The position numbers were made by a program, and so were the translations under genes. DNA of 64,000 nucleotides from an uncultured Bacteroides sp. (GTDB taxonomy: Bacteria; Bacteroidota; Bacteroidia; Bacteroidales; Bacteroidaceae), in the NCBI RefSeq assembly GCF_905207245.1, contig NZ_CAJLKP010000003.1, positions 105,087-169,086 on the forward strand, written 5' to 3'. The first letter of the stretch is position 1; the number at the start of each line of letters is the position of its first letter. A model generated the notes under the pieces. It was not told the DNA's origin, ran no database searches, and saw nothing but the letters and a program-made list of their open reading frames with translations. Below, one piece after another: positions 1 through 8,401 of the stretch.

Positions 1-3000
1 GAAACCTTTATAGTCGGCTCCTACACGAAAACCATATTCAAAGCGCGGTGTAGAGTTACCAATCACCTTCAAGTCACCATGATCGTCGGTAGTACGACTA
101 CCATCGTTAATAGCACCATCGCCATTACGGTCTTTATACTTCACGTCACCAGGACCGAATACGAAGTCGCCACCTTGCAGATAATCCTGGTAAGCTGCAT
201 TCGGGTCACTGAGTTTATTCATTTTCTTAGCTCCGGCCTGCTCGGTATCGTAAACTTTGCCACCTTTCAGCCATACTTTCTGATGAGTGCCATCAGGGTT
301 GTATACGAAATCATCTTTCTGATACAATCTTTCTGTCTCATAACCCCAAATTTCACCGTATTTCTTACCAACATACCAGCTATCTACGCTCTTGGTATCA
401 CCGTAAGCAGTAATTTCTGTGATAGCATCGGACAAAGTAAACATTGCATTGACACCAATGCCATTCTTAAATCTATGATTGTAGTCAACTGCAATTTCCC
501 AACCTTTTGTTCTCAATGAACCAAAGTTACCTTTCGGAGCTCCGGCTCCAAATGCAAGAGAAACATTTCCTCTCGGCACAATCATGTTCTCAGTGTCACG
601 CTGGTACCAATCGAATGTAAACCCTAATTCACCGTTGAAAAAGCGTGCATCCAAACCAATATCGAGTGTAGTGATATCCTGCCATGTAATAGTCGGGATG
701 ATAGCTGTTGGAGTTCCAACATATCCTACCTTACTGCCGTCGCCGCCAATCCATGCGCTCTGCCCGGTAGACATTGTGGAAACATATAGTTTATTGCTTA
801 CAGTCTGGTCGCCGATAGTACCCCAGGAACCGCGGAATTTTAAAGAAGACAAAGCTGGTTTCGCCCACTGCATGAATGCTTCTTCACTGGCACGCCATCC
901 CAGAGAGAATGAGGGGAACCAACGCCATTGCAGATCTGTTGGGAATTTGGATGTACCGTCATAACGCAAGTTTGCTTCCAACAGATATTTATCATACAAT
1001 GCATAGTTAACACGACCATAAAAACCAAGTTGACCATCCCAAGCGCTACCACCGCTTCCGGTTTGAGTGCCATAGGCCAAATCATACTGAGGATTATCCA
1101 AGTCCATCAATTTAGTAGTCTGGTTCCAACTGTATTTTTCATCCCATGTCACACGGTTCATACCGAGCAATACTTTCAGGTTATTGTTGTCATCAATTTG
1201 CCAGTTATAGTTGGTATTGATATTTAAAGTATTACGGTTCGCATTAGTAGTCTTCCGATAAATATGGTCGGGGTTCGCGCCGGAACTTGTATATTCAAAA
1301 TTACTCAAAGTGTAAGCTGGCATTGCTCCTGCTGCACCAACTGATACCGGATTTCCGTTTTCATCCACATAGATTTGATTCCCATTACTATCCAGTTTTT
1401 CAATGGCGGATCCCCAAGTGTTCAATGCTGTATAGCGGGTACCGGGACGATTAATGATTTCCTGCTCGTTAGCATACGTATAATCAATATCAAATTTCCA
1501 GTCTTTAGTTAAATTAAGAGTTGCACCGATGTTTATATTCGAATAACTGTTTTCGATATTGGCAGTGTTAGCCTGACGGGTTTCTGATGCAGGACTGCGA
1601 AGTTCCAGACCATCTTCATTGTATCCCATCGGAACTGAAGGTCCCCAGCGGTAAAGATATAACCAAGGGTCGGCTGTAGTAGAAGAAGTCGCATAAGCAT
1701 ATCTCTTATCACGTTTGGAGTAAATGGCGCCGGCACGTAGAGTTACGTATTTATTAAATTCTGTACTCAAGCGTACGGAAGCATTCCAACGACGAAAATC
1801 ATCATGCTTGGCCGGCTTCATCAAGCCATCTTGCGACAAATAGCCTAAACCAATATTAAATGTAGTCTTTCCACTCTTTCCGTTTACTGACAAGTTGTGC
1901 GTCATAGATGGCGTCCATTCCTTAATCATATAGTCATACGGGTCGAATGTTCTCATACTATATTTACCTTTATCGGCACCTCTGTACCAGTCTCGTCCAT
2001 AAACGAAGGGATCATTCGAGCCAATCTTGCCGCCATACTTCTGCTGCCATTCTTTAGCCCTTTCAAAACTTGTGCGATCTACCAGCCAGAATGCACCAGC
2101 CTTTGTTCCACCTACGCGTTCAAAAGCTTCTACTGTATATTCCATGCCATCTATACCAGCCATTTCCATCTTCTTGGAAATGTTTTGCCAGGAGAAATTT
2201 CCTTGATAAGACACGTTGACACTTTCTTGTCTGGCACCCTTTTTGGTTGTAATCAATACAACACCGAATGCCCCCTTTGCACCATAAATAGAAGCGGAAG
2301 CAGCATCTTTCAGAACTGAGATACTTTCTATATCATCTGGATTAACCATCTGGATAGAAGGAATTTCTACGTTATCCAACAAAATAAGTGGGGCTGAGCC
2401 ACCATCCAAAGAACCTATTTGTCCACGTACTTTAATTGTTGGGTCAGAACCAACTTCACCACTTGGAATTACCACTGATAAACCAGGAGTTGTACCTTGT
2501 AAACCACGTCCCACGTCAGCAATAGGACGACCGGACAATGTTTTGTTTACATCTACTGATGCAACTGCACCGGTTAGATTTTCCTTTTTCTGCACGCCAT
2601 AACCAACAACAACGACTTCCTGTAACAATTCTGCATCTTCTTTCAGCACAATTTTCATTGTTCTGGCCGCCTTTATTTCTTGCGTCTGATAACCAACATA
2701 AGATACTTTTAAAGTTGCTCCGGTCTTTACCGTTAATGAGAATTTACCGTCAAGATTTGTGATACCGCCATTTGTGGTGCCTTTTTCCACTACACTGGCA
2801 CCAATGATCGGTTCACCTTTTGCATCTACAACCAAACCGGTAATAGTTATTGATTGTAGTTGTTCTGTTACTCCATGAGAGTTATTTTCCGCAGTTTGGG
2901 TGGCCATAGCATTGCCGCTACCCAAAAACAGTGCACTTATTGCTACTGCCGTGAGGAATTTGCCATTTGTTAGTCCTCGTTTTTTGCGATCTTCATTCAT
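1..3000 (-). CDS. SusC-like TonB-dependent outer-membrane receptor, C-terminus beyond window
   Basis: This outer-membrane transporter would import a glycan oligomer with a SusD partner and TonB energy. The first 1000 codons are visible, running unbroken from the ATG at 3000 to the window edge, so the end of the beta-barrel is missing. The N-terminus is basic (MNEDRKKRG) with a hydrophobic stretch. It is followed by a carboxypeptidase-regulatory-like domain (about residues 50-125, with GEPIIGASV and LDGKFSL) and a plug beginning at VVVGYGVQKKENLTGAV. DDIESISVLKDAASASIYG is a standard SusC plug motif. The start is supported by a degenerate copy of the same leader and start at 4860-5106. No SusD is visible because it would lie off the left edge. 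The substrate cannot be told from the sequence. A kinase gene lies upstream on the same strand. Confidence 0.93.
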   Translation of the reverse strand, partial: MNEDRKKRGLTNGKFLTAVAISALFLGSGNAMATQTAENNSHGVTEQLQSITITGLVVDAKGEPIIGASVVEKGTTNGGITNLDGKFSLTVKTGATLKVSYVGYQTQEIKAARTMKIVLKEDAELLQEVVVVGYGVQKKENLTGAVASVDVNKTLSGRPIADVGRGLQGTTPGLSVVIPSGEVGSDPTIKVRGQIGSLDGGSAPLILLDNVEIPSIQMVNPDDIESISVLKDAASASIYGAKGAFGVVLITTKKGARQESVNVSYQGNFSWQNISKKMEMAGIDGMEYTVEAFERVGGTKAGAFWLVDRTSFERAKEWQQKYGGKIGSNDPFVYGRDWYRGADKGKYSMRTFDPYDYMIKEWTPSMTHNLSVNGKSGKTTFNIGLGYLSQDGLMKPAKHDDFRRWNASVRLSTEFNKYVTLRAGAIYSKRDKRYAYATSSTTADPWLYLYRWGPSVPMGYNEDGLELRSPASETRQANTANIENSYSNINIGATLNLTKDWKFDIDYTYANEQEIINRPGTRYTALNTWGSAIEKLDSNGNQIYVDENGNPVSVGAAGAMPAYTLSNFEYTSSGANPDHIYRKTTNANRNTLNINTNYNWQIDDNNNLKVLLGMNRVTWDEKYSWNQTTKLMDLDNPQYDLAYGTQTGSGGSAWDGQLGFYGRVNYALYDKYLLEANLRYDGTSKFPTDLQWRWFPSFSLGWRASEEAFMQWAKPALSSLKFRGSWGTIGDQTVSNKLYVSTMSTGQSAWIGGDGSKVGYVGTPTAIIPTITWQDITTLDIGLDARFFNGELGFTFDWYQRDTENMIVPRGNVSLAFGAGAPKGNFGSLRTKGWEIAVDYNHRFKNGIGVNAMFTLSDAITEITAYGDTKSVDSWYVGKKYGEIWGYETERLYQKDDFVYNPDGTHQKVWLKGGKVYDTEQAGAKKMNKLSDPNAAYQDYLQGGDFVFGPGDVKYKDRNGDGAINDGSRTTDDHGDLKVIGNSTPRFEYGFRVGADYKGF

Positions 3001-3068
3001 AAAAGATTGATGATTTTGTTGTTAATTAAAATAGTTTTCTCGAAAATTAAGGGTAAGGATTAGTCAGT

Positions 3069-3084
3069 AATAGCCAGAGCTATT
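3069..3084 (-). promoter_or_regulatory. small hairpin in the susC leader
   Basis: The leader between the putative promoter and the susC start contains a perfect 6-bp stem with a 4-nt loop (AATAGC / GCTATT). A decayed copy of the same leader at 4860-5001 keeps a 5-bp version of this stem although the surrounding bases differ. That suggests an RNA element under selection at some time; its function is unknown. Confidence 0.35.
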
Positions 3085-3311
3085 GCTTCTGTCAGGTAAG
3101 TTTCTGTTCCATAGGCGTTTTCTCAATTTTAGGTTTAACTTATATATTATCTCTACTTCATTTTAACTACGGTTCCAAGAGAACTTAGCAAATTAGTCAC
3201 TGGTCAAAAATTAAAATACACTAAAGACTGTTATACTTTAGCTGGTTGTTTTAAGAGATAAACTCGTTATTAACAAAGGTGATGAAACACAATTTCTTCG
3301 TTTCTTCTTAG

Positions 3312-3345
3312 CAAAGATATATTATAATTTAATATCAAGAACATT
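3312..3345 (-). promoter_or_regulatory. putative Bacteroides promoter for the minus-strand susC
   Basis: On the minus strand there is an exact TATCTTTG (-7 type) at 3312-3319, preceded by an AT-rich stretch and a TTG about 16 nt further upstream. It would give a leader of roughly 300 nt before the susC start at 3000. The rest of 3001-3429 shows no gene. Confidence 0.5.
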
Positions 3346-3429
3346 CCTTTGCATTTATTTAACTTTATATTTATATGTTTGCTATTCAAAGGAGGCAAGG
3401 CCTCTTTTAATATGCTTTATATACATATA

Positions 3430-4278
3430 TTAAGGTTCTTCAATATTTAATGAGTGGAATTCGATTAAGCCACTCATAGGAGTTTCTTCAATTACATCCA
3501 GTTCGATGCCAAATTCATGAGCTACCTCTCTGAGAATTGTAGCATAGCTATAGGCTAATGAACCAACGAAGCGGATAGGATAACTCATATAATCGTATTG
3601 ACACACATTTCTTGTGAAGAAATTACGTAAATTGGTTGTTATCAACCCATATACATAATTGTCATCTGTATAGTCCGCTAAGAAATAAGAGATAGTAGAA
3701 AGGAAACGATTAGGGAATGGACGATTGTAAACTGACTCCATTACTTCATTGGGACTAATACGGAACTTTTCAAAGAAGTCAGCCATCACTTCTTTAGGAG
3801 CTAAACCTTTCAAAACATCTGATAGGAAGTGTTTGCCTAGCACAGCCCCACTACCTTCATCACCTAATATATACCCGCCTGCCCTTACATTTTTTGCAAT
3901 AATCTTTCCGTTGTAAAAACAAGAATTAGATCCGGTACCTAAAATACAGGCAATTCCAGCTTCACATTTAAATAGCCCACGAGCAGCCGCAAGTAAATCA
4001 CTCTCTACTTGGATTGGGGTTTTAAACTGTGCTACTAAAGAGGCACCCAATACATTCTTTTTCTCATAAGAAGTACAACCGGCTCCATAATAATATACTT
4101 GTTCCAGTTTTCTTTTGAAAAAAGTTTCAGGTAAACCTAAACGCACACTTCGGCTGATCTCTCTTCGGGTTTGGAAGAAAGGATTAAGGCCCTCAGTAAA
4201 AACACGTTGTATCAAATGATTATCTTCAACCAAGGCCCATTCAGTTCTTGTCGAACCACTTTCTGCAATCAGTTTCAT
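3430..4278 (-). CDS. BadF/BadG-family (ASKHA) sugar kinase, N-acetylglucosamine/MurNAc kinase-like
   Basis: This 282-residue cytoplasmic ASKHA-fold kinase is predicted to phosphorylate an N-acetylated amino sugar with ATP. It is a clear paralogue of the kinase at 31944-32795. Both share the N-terminal phosphate motif (here AESGSTRTEW, there ADSGSTKTDW), a YYGAGC / YFYGAGC segment, the GTGSNSC motif and the LGDEGSGA motif near residue 155. Length is normal for the family. The first acidic residue of the phosphate-1 motif is Glu rather than Asp, which may tune or reduce activity. It precedes the susC at 3000 on the same strand, with 429 bp between, so co-transcription is possible but not required. 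Substrate is inferred only from family. Confidence 0.85.
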   Translation of the reverse strand: MKLIAESGSTRTEWALVEDNHLIQRVFTEGLNPFFQTRREISRSVRLGLPETFFKRKLEQVYYYGAGCTSYEKKNVLGASLVAQFKTPIQVESDLLAAARGLFKCEAGIACILGTGSNSCFYNGKIIAKNVRAGGYILGDEGSGAVLGKHFLSDVLKGLAPKEVMADFFEKFRISPNEVMESVYNRPFPNRFLSTISYFLADYTDDNYVYGLITTNLRNFFTRNVCQYDYMSYPIRFVGSLAYSYATILREVAHEFGIELDVIEETPMSGLIEFHSLNIEEP

Positions 4279-4303
4279 ACGCAGCTGGATTTAGAATTGG
4301 ATA

Positions 4304-4335
4304 CAAATATATAGTTTTTTTTTATATATCAAGAT
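4304..4335 (-). promoter_or_regulatory. putative promoter for the sugar kinase
   Basis: The minus strand carries TATATTTG (4304-4311), fitting TAnnTTTG, 26 nt before the kinase ATG. A TTG lies about 17 nt upstream of it. Confidence 0.45.
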
Positions 4336-4437
4336 AAAAGCTCTCAAAACTTCAATTTATAGCTCCTTTCCTGGTTGAGCTGGTTGCAGAGTTGGATACC
4401 GACAAATGCTACTTGTATTCTGACGTGATAAACATCC

Positions 4438-4530
4438 ATTATCTGAGGCTACACCTTTTGCTATAAAGGGTATAGCTATCACGTCCATATGGTGTAGTCA
4501 TCCAGGGGAAAGGGTGTAGCCTTGGATAAT
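4438..4530 (+). repeat. 93-bp imperfect palindrome with GGTGTAG units
   Basis: The arms (ATTATCTGAGGCTACACC at the left, the complement of GGGTGTAGCCTTGGATAAT at the right) are nearly perfect inverted copies. A third GGTGTAG copy lies inside. It sits in the 950-bp gap between the kinase and the next susC, where no intact gene is seen. Confidence 0.6.
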
Positions 4531-4653
4531 TGCCTCAAGAAATGCCTTCAGGAGGGATAAAAGATTTTTTTCCGTATAAAACGAGCTACATTAAGAGTTC
4601 GTTTTTACTACTCGAAAAAAGACACTCTCTCATCATCTGATTTCTACCCGATT

Positions 4654-4753
4654 CTTACCTGGGCTATACTTGCTCCGTACATTCTCCACTCAGAGGTACT
4701 TCTGAGTGGAGAATGTACGGAGAAGCTACGGAGCAAGTGCATCCCAGATAAGT
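4654..4753 (+). repeat. dispersed palindrome of the CTTGCTCCGTAC type, copy 1
   Basis: Near-perfect inverted arms (ACTTGCTCCGTACATTCTCC and its complement, then a second copy of the outer part) flank a GAGGTACTTC-like centre. A second copy with the same outer sequence and the centre CTCAGAGGTACT lies at 38734-38860, so this is a dispersed element and not a chance hairpin. Confidence 0.75.
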
Positions 4754-4859
4754 TTTAGATAAATCAAAGCCACAGTATGGCTATTTTTTAATCATATCCA
4801 CACCAAGTCCTCTTGGAACTTATCCAACACGTAATTTAAGAAAGAGAGGCATAAAATAA

Positions 4860-5106
4860 GTTAAACCTGTAAAATAAAAAAAGAGCCTATGAAACAAAGA
4901 CTTACCTGACAGAAAAATAGTCTCAGCTATTCCAACTGTCCATTTCCACCTTATTTCTGAGAATACCATTTTAAGTAATAACAAAATCATCAACTATTTT
5001 TATGAATGAAGATCACAAAAGACGAGGATTAACAAACAACAAGCTCCTCACCACGCTAACAATTAGTGTACTGTTCCTAGATATTGGTAATGTGATAGCT
5101 GTGTAA
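4860..5106 (+). pseudogene. relic of a susC leader and signal peptide
   Basis: This stretch aligns with the leader and start of the susC at 1-3000, read from the minus strand. Shared blocks include CTTACCTGACAGAA, the hairpin AATAG...CTATT, AACAAAATCATCAA and the coding start. The relic ATG at 5002 gives MNEDHKRRGLTNNKLL, against MNEDRKKRGLTNGKFL in the intact gene. It reaches a TAA at 5104 after 34 codons, at the point where the intact protein leaves its signal peptide. No receptor body follows. Another in-frame stop appears 14 codons later and then an unrelated, intact susC starts at 5232. This is best explained as the remnant of a duplicated or recombined susC 5' end. Confidence 0.8.
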
Positions 5107-5231
5107 ACGGCCTCTGACTCTACTTTGAGTGACAACTAAACTGTTACATTTCAAAATGAGACATTGCAAAGTGAATCACTCAAAAGTATGATGTAATTCT
5201 AGACTATTAACCATTATTGTTTATTAAATCT

Positions 5232-8200
5232 ATGTTAATGAAAAAACTTTTTATTCTATCAGTAACCAGCCTAATGCTTATGAGTGGCGGTTACTTTCCT
5301 GGAATGAGTGTAAGTGCACAAAATACCACTTCGTCAAGTACACAGAATTCAAAAAGGATTACCGGAGTTGTTACTGATACTCAAGGCGAACCTATTATCG
5401 GAGCAACAGTTCTTGTGCAAGGCACAGGTATCGGCACAGCAACTGATATAGACGGAAAATTCTCTCTCGACGTTCCATCCAATGGGAAAACTCTTATCGT
5501 CTCCTTTATAGGATTTGATGCACAAGAAATTCCCGTTACGAACAATACAACCTATAAAATACAATTAAGCGGTACAGACTATGCTCTCGATGAAGTGGTG
5601 GTTACTGCACTAGGTATGAAACGTGAAAAGAAAGCACTCGGTTATTCGGTACAAGATGTAAAAGGCGATGCCCTTATTGAAAACCGTACTGCAAACATCG
5701 CCACGTCTCTGAATGGCAAGATTGCCGGTATGAACATCTCTTCGACCTCTATTCCCGGTGGTTCAAACCGCATTGTCATCCGAGGTAACAACTCCATATC
5801 CGGCAACAACATGCCACTGGTTGTAGTAGATGGTGTTCCGTTTGATAATTCACAGGGTGTTGACGACGTAAATACAAATTCTTGGGGCGCAGGATATTCG
5901 GATACCGGCGATGGACTATCCATGCTGAATCCGGACGATGTTGAATCAATTTCTGTATTGAAAGGTCCCTCAGCTACAGCCCTTTATGGATCACGTGGTG
6001 GTAACGGCGTAATCCTCGTTACTACGAAGCAAGGACAAGGAGGAAAAACTAAAGTTTCTTACAACAGTAACCTGACTTTTGAAAATGTAATGATTCAGCC
6101 AGAGTTCCAGAATGAATATGGACAAGGTACAGACGGTGCTTATGTTGCCACCTCTCGTAACTCCTGGGGTCCCAAAATGGGTACTGTTGTTACTGACTGG
6201 ACAGGCCAAACCCGCCCCATGGAAGCTAAAAACAATGATTTCTCCGACTTCATGGATACAGGTACATCCTGGAGTAACTCCCTTGACATAACGAGTTCTG
6301 CCGGTAAAATGAACTATCGCGTAGGTCTGTCTAATACGACACGTAAAGGAGTTATTCCGAATAACAAGTTAAATAAGACAAACTTTTCTGTCCGTGCTGG
6401 CGGCGAAATCATTAAAAACCTGACTCTTGATGCTAAATTGAATTATACTTATCAAAAAGGTGAAGGTCGCCCCGAGCTATCGGCATCCGGTTTCAATCCT
6501 ATATTCGCCCTCATTTATACACCTCGTAGCATCAATCTACATGAGATGAAAGACGTTTTTGACAAGGACGGAAAGATCATCGACTGGTACCCCAGTATGC
6601 TTACAGTGGTTAACAACCCGTATGCACTGACCTCCCTTAGCGGTAATAAGGATGTTACCAACCGTATTAATGGTTTCGCATCACTGTCTTATGAGGTTAG
6701 TAGTTGGCTGAAAGCCATGATCCGCTTCGGTGGTGACACTTACGGAAAAAAAACAGAAAAATGGATACGCCATGATTTGATTTCAAGTGCAGGTTACAAA
6801 GACGGGCGCTTCTCAACCGGCCAATACAACATGGCTGAATACAATGCCGACTTCCTGGTCACAGCTCAGAAAGAAAATATTGCAAGTTCCAAGTTTTCTG
6901 GAATGCTCTCCGTTGGTGGCAACTTGATGAACCGTCAATATAATAGTTTTCATGCTACAGCCGAAGGCTTGAATATCCCTGAGCTTTACACCATTCAGAA
7001 TGGACAGTCCAAAACGACATCTACCTATAAATCGGAAAAGGAAGTTCAATCCCTTTATGCATTAGGGCAATTGGCATGGGACAACTATCTGTTCTTTGAT
7101 GTAACTGTACGCAACGACTGGTCTTCCACATTGCCGAAAGACAACCGTTCTTTCTTCTATCCCTCCTTTTCTCTAGGCTGGGTGGTAACCGACATGCTGA
7201 CCAAATTTAAAGTGGATGTGCCCAGTTGGATTTCATTTGCTAAACTACGCGCTTCCTATGCAGAAGCAGGAAATGACACCGACCCATATCAGCTATTATC
7301 TGTATTATCTACAGTTTCGAACATGGCAGGAGGACAGATGGGAGTAGCCGAGCCTTCTACCAAAGCAAACGCCAACCTTAAACCGGAAATTATCAAATCA
7401 ACAGAGTTCGGTGCTGACATCCGATTCCTTGATAACCGCTTAGGATTCGACGTTACGTATTATAACAAACGTGCATATAACCAGATTATATCTATGCCAT
7501 CATCTATTACCTCAGGATATAGCGCTAAGTATATCAATGCCGGACGTGTTGACAACTGGGGATGGGAACTTCAGATGAACGCTACACCTGTTCGCACACG
7601 CGACTGGAACTGGAATCTTTGGGTTAACTTTGCCAAGAACTCTTCTGAAGTAGTAGAACTTTACGAAGGAGTAGAATCCATTACATTAGCCCGTCCTATG
7701 GGTCAGAACTGCTATGTGATGGCCAAGGTAGGCGAACCTTATGGACAGATATATACGAATGGTTACAAATATGATAACAAAGGGAACCGTCTTGTGGGCG
7801 ATGATGGTAAGTACATAGTAGATCCTACCCTCCGTGTTTCCGGTAATATGAATCCGGACTGGACTGCAGGTATCGGTTCTTCACTGAGATGGAAAAACTT
7901 CTCTTTCGGCTTCCTGATTGATGTACGTTATGGTGGTGATGTATATCTGCAATCCATGATGCGTCTGCAATCCAATGGCCAGACAAAAGAAACCGTTGCC
8001 GGACGTGAAGAATATTATTCAACAGGTAAAGGATTAATTTCTCAGGGTGTGAATGTGAATACAGGAGCTGCTAATACTGTAGAACTTAGTCCTACCGCTT
8101 ATTGGGGACAATTCTATGGAAATATCGGGAACTACATTTACGACGCAACCAATGTACGCCTTCGCGAACTGAACTTCTCTTGGACACTGCCGGACAGATG

Positions 8201-8387
8201 GTTCAACAAGACAATAATCAGCGGTATTAAAGTAAGTGCTGTAGCCAACAACGTATGCTTCTTGTACAATAATCTCCCGGGATTCGATCCTGAATGTACA
8301 TACTCTACCGGTAACGGACAGGGTATTGAAACGGCAGCTTTGCCTTCTACCCGTTCATTTGGCTTCAATCTTAACGTTACATTCTAA
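5232..8387 (+). CDS. SusC-like TonB-dependent receptor
   Basis: This complete outer-membrane receptor of about 1050 residues would form the barrel of a SusCD importer with the lipoprotein that follows 14 bp downstream. It has a signal peptide (MKKLFILSVTSLMLMSGG, ending near SAQN) and a carboxypeptidase-regulatory-like domain with TGVVTDTQGEPIIGA. The plug starts at VVVTALGMKREKKALGYSV and includes DDVESISVLKGPSATALYGS, and the barrel ends in the aromatic SFGFNLNVTF expected for outer-membrane insertion. I prefer ATG 5232 (or 5238, MKKLF) over an upstream TTG at 5217, because the signal peptide begins there. The GMKREKKALGYS-type plug is common in SusC proteins paired with the divergent SusD group seen next. 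The substrate is unknown. Confidence 0.95.
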   Translation: MLMKKLFILSVTSLMLMSGGYFPGMSVSAQNTTSSSTQNSKRITGVVTDTQGEPIIGATVLVQGTGIGTATDIDGKFSLDVPSNGKTLIVSFIGFDAQEIPVTNNTTYKIQLSGTDYALDEVVVTALGMKREKKALGYSVQDVKGDALIENRTANIATSLNGKIAGMNISSTSIPGGSNRIVIRGNNSISGNNMPLVVVDGVPFDNSQGVDDVNTNSWGAGYSDTGDGLSMLNPDDVESISVLKGPSATALYGSRGGNGVILVTTKQGQGGKTKVSYNSNLTFENVMIQPEFQNEYGQGTDGAYVATSRNSWGPKMGTVVTDWTGQTRPMEAKNNDFSDFMDTGTSWSNSLDITSSAGKMNYRVGLSNTTRKGVIPNNKLNKTNFSVRAGGEIIKNLTLDAKLNYTYQKGEGRPELSASGFNPIFALIYTPRSINLHEMKDVFDKDGKIIDWYPSMLTVVNNPYALTSLSGNKDVTNRINGFASLSYEVSSWLKAMIRFGGDTYGKKTEKWIRHDLISSAGYKDGRFSTGQYNMAEYNADFLVTAQKENIASSKFSGMLSVGGNLMNRQYNSFHATAEGLNIPELYTIQNGQSKTTSTYKSEKEVQSLYALGQLAWDNYLFFDVTVRNDWSSTLPKDNRSFFYPSFSLGWVVTDMLTKFKVDVPSWISFAKLRASYAEAGNDTDPYQLLSVLSTVSNMAGGQMGVAEPSTKANANLKPEIIKSTEFGADIRFLDNRLGFDVTYYNKRAYNQIISMPSSITSGYSAKYINAGRVDNWGWELQMNATPVRTRDWNWNLWVNFAKNSSEVVELYEGVESITLARPMGQNCYVMAKVGEPYGQIYTNGYKYDNKGNRLVGDDGKYIVDPTLRVSGNMNPDWTAGIGSSLRWKNFSFGFLIDVRYGGDVYLQSMMRLQSNGQTKETVAGREEYYSTGKGLISQGVNVNTGAANTVELSPTAYWGQFYGNIGNYIYDATNVRLRELNFSWTLPDRWFNKTIISGIKVSAVANNVCFLYNNLPGFDPECTYSTGNGQGIETAALPSTRSFGFNLNVTF

Positions 8388-8401
8388 AAAAAGGAAAGAA
8401 T

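Noticed and set aside
1..2762. Plus-strand short frames in the first 2.8 kb
   Set aside because: They are shadows of the minus-strand susC, which is open for all 1000 codons.
5217..5231. TTG start upstream of the plus-strand susC
   Set aside because: The signal peptide begins at MLMKKLF (5232/5238); the added residues have no support.
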